Shown one piece after another: positions 36,501 to 46,470 of a stretch of DNA of 64,000 bases (within the stretch, counting starts at the first letter, position 1; every line of letters begins with the position of its first letter). The DNA is from Isoetes taiwanensis (Eukaryota; Streptophyta; Lycopodiopsida; Isoetales; Isoetaceae): positions 4,263,962-4,327,961 of the forward strand of contig JAJEKV010000054.1 of the NCBI GenBank assembly GCA_021234155.1. Reading direction: 5' to 3'. Below the pieces are notes generated by a model, which saw only the letters and a program-made list of their open reading frames with translations, was not told where the DNA came from and did no database searches. Both the position numbers and the translations under genes were made by a program.

Positions 36501-36543
36501 CTTTTCTTCAGACTGAGTGTCATTTGGTGGGGGGGAGTGTTAG
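33532..36543 (+). pseudogene. Large third ORF (ORF3) of element A, frameshifted
   Basis: It starts MAAPKLSTLQASAP and is open for 364 codons (33532-34626). The N-terminal domain of about 220 residues (LPAPNPAQLQQFIAHIVNS, LTNIAKPHETFVKFLWRKLL, DWPQLLFYRLLQEVDRIR) resembles the 'putative plant transposon protein' type of 3' ORF product. A Ser/Gln/Pro-rich linker and coiled-coil-like helices follow, then a C-terminal region in several frames (VDFLRIWPDLSIEDKG, DALHGLDTFLR, HYYNGARPHS). The total would be near 950 residues. No membrane segment is obvious, which argues against a classic env. Element B shows the ORF ending in TAG inside the first LTR bases. Confidence 0.65.
36526..36537 (+). promoter_or_regulatory. 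Polypurine tract of element A
   Basis: GGTGGGGGGGAG immediately before the 3' LTR, the plus-strand DNA primer site. In element B the same position also encodes the last codons of ORF3. Confidence 0.8.
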
Positions 36544-37129
36544 TCCTGTGCCTCCTGGTTCAGGACTATTCATGCATACGACGGACCAGGTCAAGCTCAA
36601 GGATCCACAGACAGGCATGGGTCAGCCATCAAAGGCTCAGCAGAAGACCAAGCAGCAGACCACGCAGTCAAAGCCTGCGTCCGTCAACAAGAGGCGCCGC
36701 TCAGACAAGTGATGGCCCGTCACCGCCCGCGTCAGCGTCAGCGTGATTCTAGGCACTTCAAGAGGCACCGCCAACATTCCTGCAAATCAGGCCTCCTTAC
36801 AGGAGTCGGCACCGAGATCAGTCAGGGTGTCTATATTGGGCCAAAGGCCATTGTACTATATATATGAGTAGAGCTAGCACATGAGTTTTTAGATGAGTTT
36901 TGAGTCTTGTCTCTCTTCAGTCTTCTCTCGATTGCGAGAGTTCATGTATGTTCATCATTGATATCAAGGAAGCTTATCATTTTCCTCTCACTGTTCTCTC
37001 TTGTTCTGTTTTCTTCTTGTTCTTTTCTTGCAAATCCCGCGTGACATAGTCCCCCGGATTCTCCTGTTAGATCCAAGGGTCCTCACAGAGGGCTGTCTTG
37101 CAGGAGTTCCCGAACCCAGACCCCAAACA
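36538..37129 (+). repeat. 3' LTR of element A
   Basis: 592 bp, TGTTAGTCC to CCCCAAACA, with the TATA-like TACTATATATATGAG near 36854. It abuts a truncated copy of another repeat at 37130. Confidence 0.85.
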
Positions 37130-37430
37130 CATTGACATTAATTAACACAACCATTGGGTCCAACACATTTAGATTAAAATCTCCCTTAAACCCCCTTTGG
37201 TTTGGGTGCATATTCACACGGGGGGTGACGTAGGGCAGCGAGAGCCCTCATAATTGTATTTGCACGTACGAAATCAACATCATATAGTATTCCGCTTGAA
37301 ATCTTATAGTATTTTACGAATCTTGTTATACAATATAGCAAATTTTGTACTTGCATACCCCACAAACGAGGAACTTTACGTACGGTGTAGATTAAGGAAT
37401 AAGGGGTGAATATGCCTATCCAACAGCTCT
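37130..37430 (+). mobile_element. Truncated copy of the 44.2-kb TIR element
   Basis: It begins CATTGACATTAATTAACACA directly at the LTR end and matches 44196-44582 through CTTTGGTTTGGGTGCATATT, GGGGGGTGACGTA and CCTATCCAACA. The right terminal inverted repeat is missing, and so is the internal duplication present at 44 kb. Confidence 0.75.
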
Positions 37431-37592
37431 CCACTACCTAACTGCGATACTTTATGCTAAATACATGACATCTACATATCGCATGGAAGCCAATCCACTA
37501 CCTAACTGCGTGAGACCTTATGCTAGATACATCACATTCTACGTATCACATGGAAGCCAATCCACTAATTAACTGCGACACCCTATGCTAGG
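37431..37592. repeat. 64-67-bp tandem repeat, 2.5 copies
   Basis: Units start at 37431, 37495 and 37562 with CCACTACCTAACTGCG and include CGCATGGAAGCCAAT-like ends. Indels between units show moderate age. Confidence 0.8.
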
Positions 37593-37689
37593 AGATGCTT
37601 GCATGTGATTATTTAGTACATATGGCAGATTGGTTTCTACGACATGACCTAGTACATATGGCAGACAATCTCTACCATAGGGCCAGGTT

Positions 37690-37806
37690 GGTCATATTCG
37701 AAGCATTGGATTTTAAGATCCCCATTACTAGACTGATATTGGCCATCCTGGAACCCATGGCCCCAGATGTGGCAGTTTAAGGTCCTACCACTAGACCATG
37801 TCACGA
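37690..37806 (-). repeat. tRNA-like relic (A-box preserved)
   Basis: On the minus strand CATGGTCTAGTGGTAGGACC matches the D-arm/A-box of plant tRNAs, and CATGGGTTCCAGGATGG about 35 bases later is a weak B-box. No full cloverleaf forms. Confidence 0.3.
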
Positions 37807-40800
37807 AAGGCATCTGAAGGACATTTTGAATTATTTAAAGTGTTTCTCATGCATGATTTAGATGTTTCCTTGCATATTTGGAGTGGTGAGGAGTTGTGGA
37901 GGTATTATATAGAGCATCAGTGTCAAGGAGTCCCTTATAGCAACAATGTCAAATCCTTCCACTACCAGCAATGTATCATTCTAGTGAAAGTTGATTGCAT
38001 AAGTCCATTGTGATATGGGATGTCTAATGTCCTAATGTGAAACTCTAAAAACTATCGAGCATGTTCCTAAGACTTTGCAATTTAGATGTATGGATAAGGA
38101 AATAAATTGTTGAGTCAATGATACATGTTGCCATCATCATTTCCATCTAACCTTAGTTTAGAAGTCCATAACACTTAGCCAAATCGAAATCTTAAATCTT
38201 AAGATAGTACATAAGATTCGAACCTAGGCAACAACTTAGAATAAAATGCTTCACTTTTATCTCTTACAATAACATGGGGTTCCCTTAGCTTTTTTGTATG
38301 ATTTTTATATGATTTCACAATTGTATTTAATGAGACATAATGATGATATATCTTGAGTGCATATATGCCTGCATTAATTTTAGTGTTTTTGTTTGATTTA
38401 GACACATGTGCCATGTTATATTTTTGTTTGATTATGTATTTTGATCCTCAACATGTAATGCTCGTGTTAGATAGAAATAGGATTTGCTAGAGTAAATTTC
38501 GAGATCAATCATTTTTCGTCCTTATTTAGTCCCTGCTAGTCTATGACAGAATACCCGACTACTCTAGCATAAGCTTTGGAGCGTGGTATGTCTGTGCACA
38601 TACAACTTTCTCAACATGATTTTTTGAAGCCTTCATGCTATTGACGAACAGACTGCAGTTGGAGCCCGGATCTACAAAGGCATGCTAATCGCAGCCACAG
38701 GAGGCTGATGGGCAATAGATGTTTGAAACTCTATGAGGTATTTCAAAGCTAGTTTTGTATTTTTGGCATTAGGGTTCCTCTATTTTTCTGTACAGGTTAC
38801 AACATGTTTCTTGTAGTTTATTGAAATAACTCTTCCTAGCATCCAGCATGTCGGAGGACAAACAAAAAGATCCACAGTAAAACCCAAGAAGCCTTTTAGT
38901 ATTCAGACGAAGCTTCGGAAGGAGATGGTGATACGATGATCAAAGCAGTGATGAAATATCTCATGTCCCACAGTGCCAGGCCATTCTCCCTTACAACAAA
39001 AGTCTTTTATTTTTTTCAAATTCTAGAGTCACAATAGTAAGAGATTTGTGTAGATAGATACGATGTCAAAATTGCTTGCACTGCATTGTCCCCTATCATA
39101 CTCAAGCTATGCACAAGCTTAAGCCACATGGGACTTATTGTTATATGAGCTCTAGAATCTGGCTCGTGCTAGGCACACTAGCGCGTTCCCAGATACATGT
39201 AGATTTTCACACTAGACTCACTTACGCATTTGATTTTCCCCTGCTGGAAGAGTTGTTGAAGAGCTGTCTACATAGAACTTATGAGATGTCTACATAGAAC
39301 TTATGTCTAATGTGTTTCGCTTAGGAGATGTCTATATAGAACTTATGTGTAGTGTGTTTTGGAGTAGCCCCGACTAAATAATGTGCAAACCTTTTGAATT
39401 CAGATGCCTTTAATTTTAGCTACAACATAAACAATCGGCAAGTTCCAATGCCATAAAAAAATCAAGTAAATATGATGAAAAGACATGGGACAGACATGGA
39501 ATTCTCATATATTCTGCATAATGCCAGAGTGGTAAGGTCTAAGATCATAAGAGGGACTCCATAGTCAGGACAGAGAAGAGAGAGGAGATAGAAACTAGTG
39601 TTGTAATTGGGAGAACATGTAATAGTGCAAAATTGGCTAGCCAAATTTGTAGTGTAGAGAAGTGCCATGTGGCACCACTATAATCTAAAAAAGTACGATT
39701 TTTTGCTCTTCATTGGTCTTTGTTCATTTTGTCGCTTTGCACAAATAGAAATCATAACTTGAGCTGTTAAAGAAGTTGTTGCTCTTTATTTCTCTAGTTT
39801 CAAATTCTCATAGTTCATTTGAACCTTATCGACCAAGCATCTCTCTCTGTGTGATGGCTCAAATGTTCCAAATGCAAAGTAGTGAGATCTGAGCTTAAAA
39901 AACCAGCCGATTCATTTTCCAAATCCCAGCTTCCCCCTTTTTATCACAAATCTACTAATTAATCCATTTGTGTACAACAATTAATCTATTTTGTGACCTC
40001 CCTTCTGAGATTTCTTTCAACCTTTCTAAAATCTAGTATTGGGTGAAGCTCCAATTTCGGGAGCCATATTGCTCGCCATCTGGTTGAGATCGAAGTTATT
40101 GATGTCTTTTTTGTTCCTAAATCTATTGCTTTTTTATAGTGGAGTAGCTTGCTCTTTCTATCAATGGATATTGAAGTGCGCTCGATTTATCTATCTATCA
40201 ATGCAGGATATATTGTAGATAGTAGCATTTTGCAGTATTTTCAATGAAAGCAACATGGATTCTTTAGATGTGCCCCATGTGGTTGTTGACCCAAGAGAAA
40301 CAACATGGAAGTTGGTCTCCATTTTTTGTCCGAGCCTTAATCCCGTGATGCCATGTGGCATCCTCTCCAATCCGGAATGGAAGTTGGGTTTATCCGTGGA
40401 CATTAATTTCGATAGGTTGTTACAGGTTTCCCTGTTTACAGGTTACCCTGTTTCCCTATTTTATGCAGTCGTGCAGGTTTCTTCTTCCTTATATCTGCAT
40501 AGCTCTCGCCGGAGCTCCAATCAGGTCACCATAGTTTGGATAGGGTCTTTGCCTTGGAGCTCCAGACTGGCTAAATCTTTCTCCTTATTACCTACAAACC
40601 TCGCTCTCCTGCCCCGAACAGGGATCAAAATCATAAAGATCATTATGCGAAAAAGAACCAATGCTCTACTCTGTCGCTTTACAGTGTTCTTGCCCTTCGA
40701 TGAATCAAGCAACAAAACTGCTTACCTTGTTCTTGCCCTTCTATGAATCAAGCAACAAAACTGCTTAAACAGGAAGAAAAAAGTGATATTACCTTTTGCC

Positions 40801-41130
40801 GGCTTCACCAACAAGATATTAATGCAAGATTTTGCCGAAACTTACACTGCCGAATGCTCCTTTGAATGTGAAAACATCGCCACTTCGCCAGCACACACGG
40901 CCAGTCTAAGATCTTTCTGCTCTGTTTTAAGGTATATTTTGTCCAAAGCTCCCCTGCAAAAAATAAGAAGCTAGACTTCCAAGGTTTCGTCTATGGCTTA
41001 TATACCTACTATGGGAGAAAATTGCTTGCATCCGGTGTTCTGCTTATACGTAATGCCGCAGTGCCATAGCGGAGCTCCAGAAGAACAACATCGGGGCCAA
41101 AATGGATCCCAACTTCCATGTTGTTGGGGA
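37807..41130. other. Intergenic with small duplications
   Basis: No gene is recognised, although a 163-codon frame (40255-40746) begins MDSLDVPHVVVDPRETTW without known motifs. Local duplications: GATGTCTA.ATAGAACTTATG repeated near 39268-39345, and ATGAATCAAGCAACAAAACTG repeated at about 40700 and 40743. A minus-strand B-box-like GGTTCGAATC lies near 38215-38230. Confidence 0.45.
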
Positions 41131-41183
41131 ATGGAGCATGGGAGCGGGTCCCTTCCAAACCGGAAAGGGACACCATGCTCCAT
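41131..41183. repeat. Hairpin of 53 bases
   Basis: ATGGAGCATGG pairs with CCATGCTCCAT, and inside it GTCCCTTCC pairs with GGAAAGGGAC around the loop AAACC, with one bulge. Confidence 0.6.
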
Positions 41184-41338
41184 TGTCAAATTGTCAAACC
41201 GGAAAGCGCAATTTGGCAATTTCCAAAAAATAAGATAAATGTAAAGGCTTTTTTAATTTTCCCTAAATAACGTATGTCTTTAGGGCAATTCATGTCTCTA
41301 ACCCTAACCCTAATGTGGACGGCGGCTAGTTCTCTTCC

Positions 41339-41683
41339 ATGTCGCGACTGGAGCTTGTGCGCAGAGTTTTGTTGCAGATCAAGCAGGTAACAGCAGCCTT
41401 CTCGCAGAAAAAAATTGCGCAGCCTATCCTGGCGAATTTCTAATGTCAAAGATGGATGTGCAGAGCATTCTTCTAAGCATCCTTAATGGCGTGCATGAGC
41501 AAGCACAACACAATTTCTTAATTTCTCTTTGCTTCTACTTTTTTTTTCTCCCTTGTCATGTTGCTCCACAATTTTCAGAGCACGAGCATCACAGTGCAGC
41601 AAGTAAAGAAAGAGGTAGCAAAGAGTTTGCTTGCATGGATACGCAGAGCCGATCAAGGAAATGGAGATCAGGGGTTGGAGTGA
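41339..41683 (+). CDS. Possible two-exon 50-residue protein gene
   Basis: Exon 1 (41339-41386) reads MSRLELVRRVLLQIKQ and ends CAG|GTAACA. Exon 2 (41579-41683) follows a long pyrimidine tract and TTTTCAG, and reads on in phase as STSITVQQVKKEVAKSLL, then WIRRAD and a stop. A double telo-box (TAACCCTAACCCTAA, 41299-41313) lies 26 bases before the ATG, a promoter element common at plant ribosomal and translation genes. The predicted protein is basic and helical. I do not recognise it, and the 192-base intron is only a prediction. Confidence 0.25.
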
Positions 41684-42580
41684 TACCATTGGAGTGTATC
41701 TCTTATTTAAAAAAGTATTTATCATCTGATCGTGTTCTTGCCTCAAGCTGTTAGGGTACATTCTTTTTGCTCTTTCATCTAATTTATTGTTTTTTTAACA
41801 TATTTTAGCTAATGTATTTAACGTTTTGCATTGCATGCACAATGATGGAGGACAGAATATATATGCAGAAAGAAAATTTTTACGGTTCAACAAACTCTGA
41901 TTACTGGTCTGGTTACAGTTATTGTGGTTTCTTTGCATGTCTTTTTTGTTCAAATTTCTCAACGCAGCAGCCTGGCTTTAAGCAACACATAGTATTCAAA
42001 AATAAGGTATGAATCACTTTGTTCATTGCCAATCATCTCCATTTCCTTTGGGCAATCATAATTCCATTTTGTTGAGGTTATTTGGTTTATCCCATGCAAG
42101 AAGTCATTTCGAAGTTCAGATCTTATCTGCTGAGTTTTCAATTTTGTAGATGAATAGATTCCCCAAATTTAAATTAATCACCAATTTTCAATGTTTCAAA
42201 GTGTACTTGCTTAATTTGATGATCAGATTATTCTTTCTTAAGTCATTTGCCAGTTGATTCTTTGCTCATATTCTCTAAGTTTTCTTGAGTACGAATTGAG
42301 CATCCACACTTGAATATGTGAGTTTGGATGATCCATTCTCGCAGCATACTACATATTCTTTGTAAGATAATTTGTCTTTTGAATGCTTATTTCTTTTTGC
42401 TTTCTAATGGGTTCTGATCCTTTAAATCACACCTAGTGACTCTAATTTCATGTATTGTAATACAAATGGTACAATTGTGGGTTCAACTCCCACGTGTTCA
42501 TTGCAGCCACAAAAAAGCAAAGACATCGACCATAAAGAAATTAGTAACAGTTGCCATAAGTAATCACCATTAGATATCAT
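41684..42580. other. Intergenic; one exon-like frame
   Basis: A 66-codon frame at 41812-42009 includes AATAAG|GTATGA, a plausible donor site, but no recognisable domain. A plus-strand T-arm-like GTGGGTTCAACTCCCAC lies near 42478-42494 without a matching acceptor stem. Confidence 0.35.
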
Positions 42581-42866
42581 ATGTATTCCTATCGGTTAAT
42601 TATTGGGTATCATGTCAAAAGATTGTATTAAGAAATTCAAACTAGTCTATTTAACACTTGAGGGTATTGACGATTAATCAATATAGATAGATAGATAGAT
42701 AGTATTTTAACGTCATGCCTAGTATGTATTCCTATCGGTTAATTATTGGGTATCATGTCAAAAGATTGTATTAAGAAATGCAAACTAGTCTATTTAACAC
42801 TTGATGGTATTGACGATTAATCAATATAGATAGATAGATAGATAGTATTTTAACGTCACGCCACTA
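42581..42866. repeat. 143-bp tandem duplication containing (GATA)n
   Basis: Units start at 42581 and 42724 with ATGTATTCCTATCGGTTAAT. Both contain the same ATAGATAGATAGATAGATAG microsatellite and are almost identical, so the duplication is recent. Confidence 0.9.
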
Positions 42867-42995
42867 GGCAACATCCAACTGGACATGTGACCACACACCA
42901 CACCACATTGCTTGGTTGGGCCCTGCCCCCAACCACGCCCAACCACTTTACATTGCGTCTGTGGTTTTTGACACCCAACAGTTCAGAGTGCGACT

Positions 42996-43064
42996 CTGGG
43001 CGGTCTCGAACTCGAGACTTATAGTTGCTAGACCTAGTGTGTTACCACTAGACTAAACGCCCAG
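42996..43064 (-). repeat. tRNA-like pseudogene / SINE head
   Basis: 69 bases on the minus strand. A perfect 7-bp acceptor stem (CTGGGCG / CGCCCAG), a D-arm TAGTCTAGTGGTAACACACTA with A-box character, and a T-arm-like GTCTCGAGTTCGAGAC with TTCGA. The anticodon arm does not pair well and the T-loop is one base short, so it is probably a decayed or tRNA-derived copy. Confidence 0.4.
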
Positions 43065-44188
43065 ACAACATAGCAACTATGCACTATAAATTATCATGTC
43101 AATATACACTTGATGGTATTGATGTTAATCACTATAGAACATCAGAGTGACTATGCACTCAAAATTACCATGTCAATATACCAAGAAATATAGATGCGAT
43201 CAAATATCATTCCTCGAAACTTGACATATTAACTAGTACTACACATCATATACTTTAAGGCGTCATGGAGACCAACTACAATTATCATATTTCAATGCCA
43301 TGTTAAAAAACAATATTTGTTTATTACCTTCTAAAATTGTGTTCATGAACCATATTGTATAATTAGACATGGTTTGTAAACTAACGTATTGATTTTTGAG
43401 TTTGATTTTCACTACTAAACCATTTGAAAAAATTCGTACTAACTCAATTTTGGGGGCCTTGTGCGGCAACACATTTCTTATCATAACTTTTGATCCAGAG
43501 CTCTGTTTGAGATGATTTTTATTGCGTTGGAAAGCTCTCTCTGAGATCTTTTTGATAGTGTGTGATATGGATATATTTGGTTAAGTTATCTATGCTAAAC
43601 AGCAATTTTTCGGGCCGGGTTTGGTAGGCTTTCACATCCTACCAGCTGATTAATACAGGATTGCGCTATTGGATATTGTTTTATGGCTCATTCCGAATGA
43701 AGGTTGCAAAAAATTACCATGCATTTTTAGATTTCGAGGCAGTTATTAAGCAAATTCCAAGGCTTCTAGATCCTTGTGCTAACAAGCAGAAAAGTTTCCC
43801 ACTTTGGTTTCTCACCATAAGAATCCATGGAAGCCAAAGGCTGCTGTTAAATTCCAGTTGAAAAATAGTTGAAAAATGTTTGTGTATGGGTGTTGCAAAC
43901 TTTATGACTTTCAGAATAATGGAATCAATCCGCTCTATCTTTATGGTAACTTTTACTTATGTTCTATTTGTTTTATTGTGATGAAATTCAAAAGCTACAG
44001 GTGATGTGAAAGCCTCAAATGAATTCTAGTTTTTTTCTGGTTTGAATTCTAAATTTTTGTCACACCTTTGGGGTCCCTAAGGCCCCGAAGGGGCCAAAAA
44101 ATTTGTTTTGCAACACAAACCATTAACATCCAACATATAAAAATTAAATTCCCCAACACATAACAACCATTGACATTAACAACCAACA
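43065..44188. other. Intergenic, no gene recognised
   Basis: AT-rich. The stretch 43470-43560 (CATAACTTTTGATCCAGAGC, GCGTTGGAAAGCTCTCTCTG) shares the word ATAACTTTTGATC with the MITE at 56.4-56.9 kb, so it may be a distant relative. Confidence 0.4.
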
Positions 44189-44707
44189 CATAACTACCAT
44201 TGACATTAATTAACACAACCATTGGGTCCAACACATTTAAATTAAAATCCTCCTTAAACCCCCTTTGGTTTGGGTGCATATTCACACGGGGGGTGTTAAC
44301 ACAACCATTGGGTCCAACACATTTAAATTAAAATCCCCCTTAAACCCCCTTTGGTTTGGGTGCATATTCACACGGGGGGTGACGTACGGCAGCGAGAGCC
44401 CTCATAATTGTATCTTGCACGTACAAAATCAATACCATATAGTATTCCGCTTGAAATCTTATAGTATTTTGCAAATCTTGTTATAACAGTATAGCAAATT
44501 TTGTACTTGCATACCCCACAAACGAGGAACTTTACGTACGGTGTAGATTAAGGAATAAGGGGTGAATATGCCTATCCAACAACTCTCGTTGCCCGAAGTC
44601 ACCCCCCGTGTGAAATATGCACCCAAACCAAAGGGGGTTTAAGGGGGATTTTAATTTAAATGTGTTGGACCTAATGGTTGTGTTAATTAATGTCAATGGT
44701 AGTTATG
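44189..44707. mobile_element. Non-autonomous DNA element with ~100-bp TIRs
   Basis: The left end (CATAACTACCATTGACATTA) and right end (TAATGTCAATGGTAGTTATG) are inverted copies extending about 100 bp through AACCCCCTTTGGTTTGGGTG and CACACGGGGGGTGAC. The left TIR is followed by a tandem duplication of about 86 bp (44209-44381). No coding capacity is visible. Clear target-site duplications were not found. Confidence 0.75.
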
Positions 44708-45104
44708 TCGACAAACCGTGTAACAAGCATTTGTTTGAAATGAAGATTAGCACATTGATAAAATGTTGTCGAATTGCCAATGTAACGGTGAGAGAAAAGA
44801 AAATGTTGGCGAAATTTTTGCACATTAACTTTTACTTTCCAATTCTAAAGATGCCCCCAATTCTAATGTGATTGTCAAAGTACCTTCGTTTTCTTCAAAA
44901 TACCCCTAATTTCATTTGGGAGATTTGACGAAATATTGAAGGGGTTCTATGTACCCATGACACTTGAATGCAACGTGTCTAAAGAAAATAACACTAATAA
45001 TGCTTTTTGTTTCTTGGAAGAAGATGCATGCAATAGCTAAAATCGGGGCGTTGAACATTGGCGTACTAAGCCCACCAAAGAAAATATTCCAACTTTACAA
45101 TATA
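44708..45104. other. Intergenic, no gene recognised
   Basis: The 84-codon frame here starts inside the right TIR (44617) and has no recognisable domain. Confidence 0.4.
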
Positions 45105-45372
45105 GGTAATGTGCCAGGGCAGGCAATTTCGCCTGGTAAGGGCCTGGCGAGCCCATTAGGGCGAGCCAAGGTCCGAGCCAGGCGAAATTGCCCGCCCTGG
45201 CACATTCTCTTACGTAATGCTTCGGGGCAGAGGCTGTTTAGCTTACTGGAGCGGAAGCAAGCAACGATTTCTTCAGAATCATTGCAATTTTATAGAGGCC
45301 AAGTGAGGAGGCCATTATCAGAGATAATCTGGGTCTGTAATTAGGCGAAATAGCCTCTGCCCGAACATTACC
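45105..45372. mobile_element. Nested inverted-repeat element (MITE-like)
   Basis: The ends GGTAATGTGCCAGGGC and GCCCGAACATTACC are imperfect inverted repeats. Inside, 45108-45136 and 45178-45206 form a 29-bp stem with one mismatch (AATGTGCCAGGGCAGGCAAT.. against ..CCCGCCCTGGCACATT). A third related module, GTAATGCTTCGGGGCAGAGG, lies at 45215-45235. The element is GC-rich against its AT-rich flanks and has no ORF of note. Confidence 0.7.
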
Positions 45373-46081
45373 TTTTTGAAATCGATGTGACGAAAATCAA
45401 TGCGAAATAGTGACGTACAAAATAGTGACAATTTTTTTCAGGAATAATATGTGCACTATCAAAAACTGTATGGATGTTACATAAGATTGTTAGTGGTTAA
45501 TAGAGGTATTCGTAGCAAAATACGTATAGTGCTGATGGTGGCATCTGGGTTTATGAATAGAACGGTATGAGGTTTTTTTTCGAAGGTCTAGGGTCGGATT
45601 GGAGTGTGTGTGGGCTGTTGCAGATGGCATCCAGGGCTCGGCCTTCTAATTCCGGCGGATGCAGATGTCAGCTAGGCCGGCTTGAGTTGAACGGATGCTT
45701 GCCGGAATTTGAAAGCTTTGTTTGTTGCAAGAAATGGCTGCTTCATCTTGCCATTCCGCTGTTAATGGGTCGCATGGGTCAGAAGCATGTGACATGGAGA
45801 TAAATCGAGAAAGCAGGCAGCTAACATCCCTGAACAGAGATAGGTCAAAAGAACTGAGATCTTGGGCTTGCATTATTCAGGAGTTCAGAAATCGTAATTT
45901 AGTTTCCTTTTCTCTTTGAATAGATTAATCCACTTCCGGAGCAAAAAAAAAAAAAGAAGAAAAAAAAAGAAAAGGCTTCAGTTTGATGAGATTAACAATT
46001 TTTTGTGATGTAGGACCTCCCAAGTTCATCGGCCTTTGTTTTCTTTTTCTTGGGAGCAAGGGAATGCTTTTGTTTTTAACT
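45373..46081. other. Intergenic; exon-like frame
   Basis: A plus frame from ATG at 45734 (MAASSCHSAVNGSHGSEACD, ending ..WACIIQEFRN) has coding-like composition up to about 45900, but no homology I can name. A purine-rich A/G tract lies at 45942-45974. Confidence 0.35.
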
Positions 46082-46470
46082 TGATTCTAGAAGCCTGGTG
46101 AGCATGTGGTCCAATATATCACTCATAAGTCCTTGCAAAGCAGCATTCTCATATCTTTGGCCAAGCCTGGCAACAAGGGTAGCTAGAGACGAAAGTTCCT
46201 TAAGCTTTTCTATGCAAGCAAGGCTTAGAAGCACAGCCTCGCTACAGAAACAAGTTTAAGGACGCCTTGGCCCTTTATAACTTCGCTCCTAAGGCGACCC
46301 ACCTCCTCGTCGTTAAGGGACTGCCATAGTTGCATAAATTTAGACATTACACTTGCAAGCTCAAAGGCTAAAATCCCAATTATATTCTTCTATGGTCTAT
46401 TGCCCATCTTTCTAGCCTCTATACTCAGCTTAATCGCAACAGATTTTATGGTACTCACCTTGTTGCCCAT
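46082..46470 (-). pseudogene. DUF3475 / PSI-like protein remnant
   Basis: The minus frame starts MGNKVSTIKSVAIKLSIEAR, then after a stop near 46394 reads IIGILAFELASVMSKFMQLW, QSLNDEEVGRLRSEV and LKLVS. After a second frame change it reads LLSLACIEKLKELSSLATLV, ARLGQRYENAALQ. This is the N-terminal DUF3475 domain of plant PSI (PSK SIMULATOR)-type proteins (IGILAFEVAN.MSKL..LWQSLSD.EV.RLR..), which act in growth and signalling. The MG start fits the N-myristoylation seen in the family. The DUF668 half is absent. One stop and one frameshift indicate a pseudogene; GTGAGT after MGNK could alternatively be a donor site. Confidence 0.7.

Larger units (their letters stand above)
26024..37129 (+). 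mobile_element. Ty3/gypsy LTR retrotransposon, element A
   Basis: 11.1 kb bounded by related LTRs starting TGTTAGTCC and ending CCCCAAACA. Internal order is PBS, gag (CCHC knuckles), protease, RT, RNase H, integrase, a spacer with an antisense ORF, a large third ORF and a polypurine tract. Integrase after RT marks Ty3/gypsy. A GPY-type integrase end (WLGPYQI) without chromodomain and an extra 3' ORF resemble the Tat/Athila side of the family. The 5' flank (..GTGTAC) and 3' flank (CATTG..) show no target-site duplication. Confidence 0.9.

Noticed and set aside
41299-41313. Interstitial telomere repeat array
   Set aside because: Only two CCCTAA units; better described as a telo-box-like promoter word than telomeric DNA.
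42466-42505. A tRNA gene (perfect T-arm)
   Set aside because: No acceptor or D-arm complementary sequence is found at the right distance upstream.
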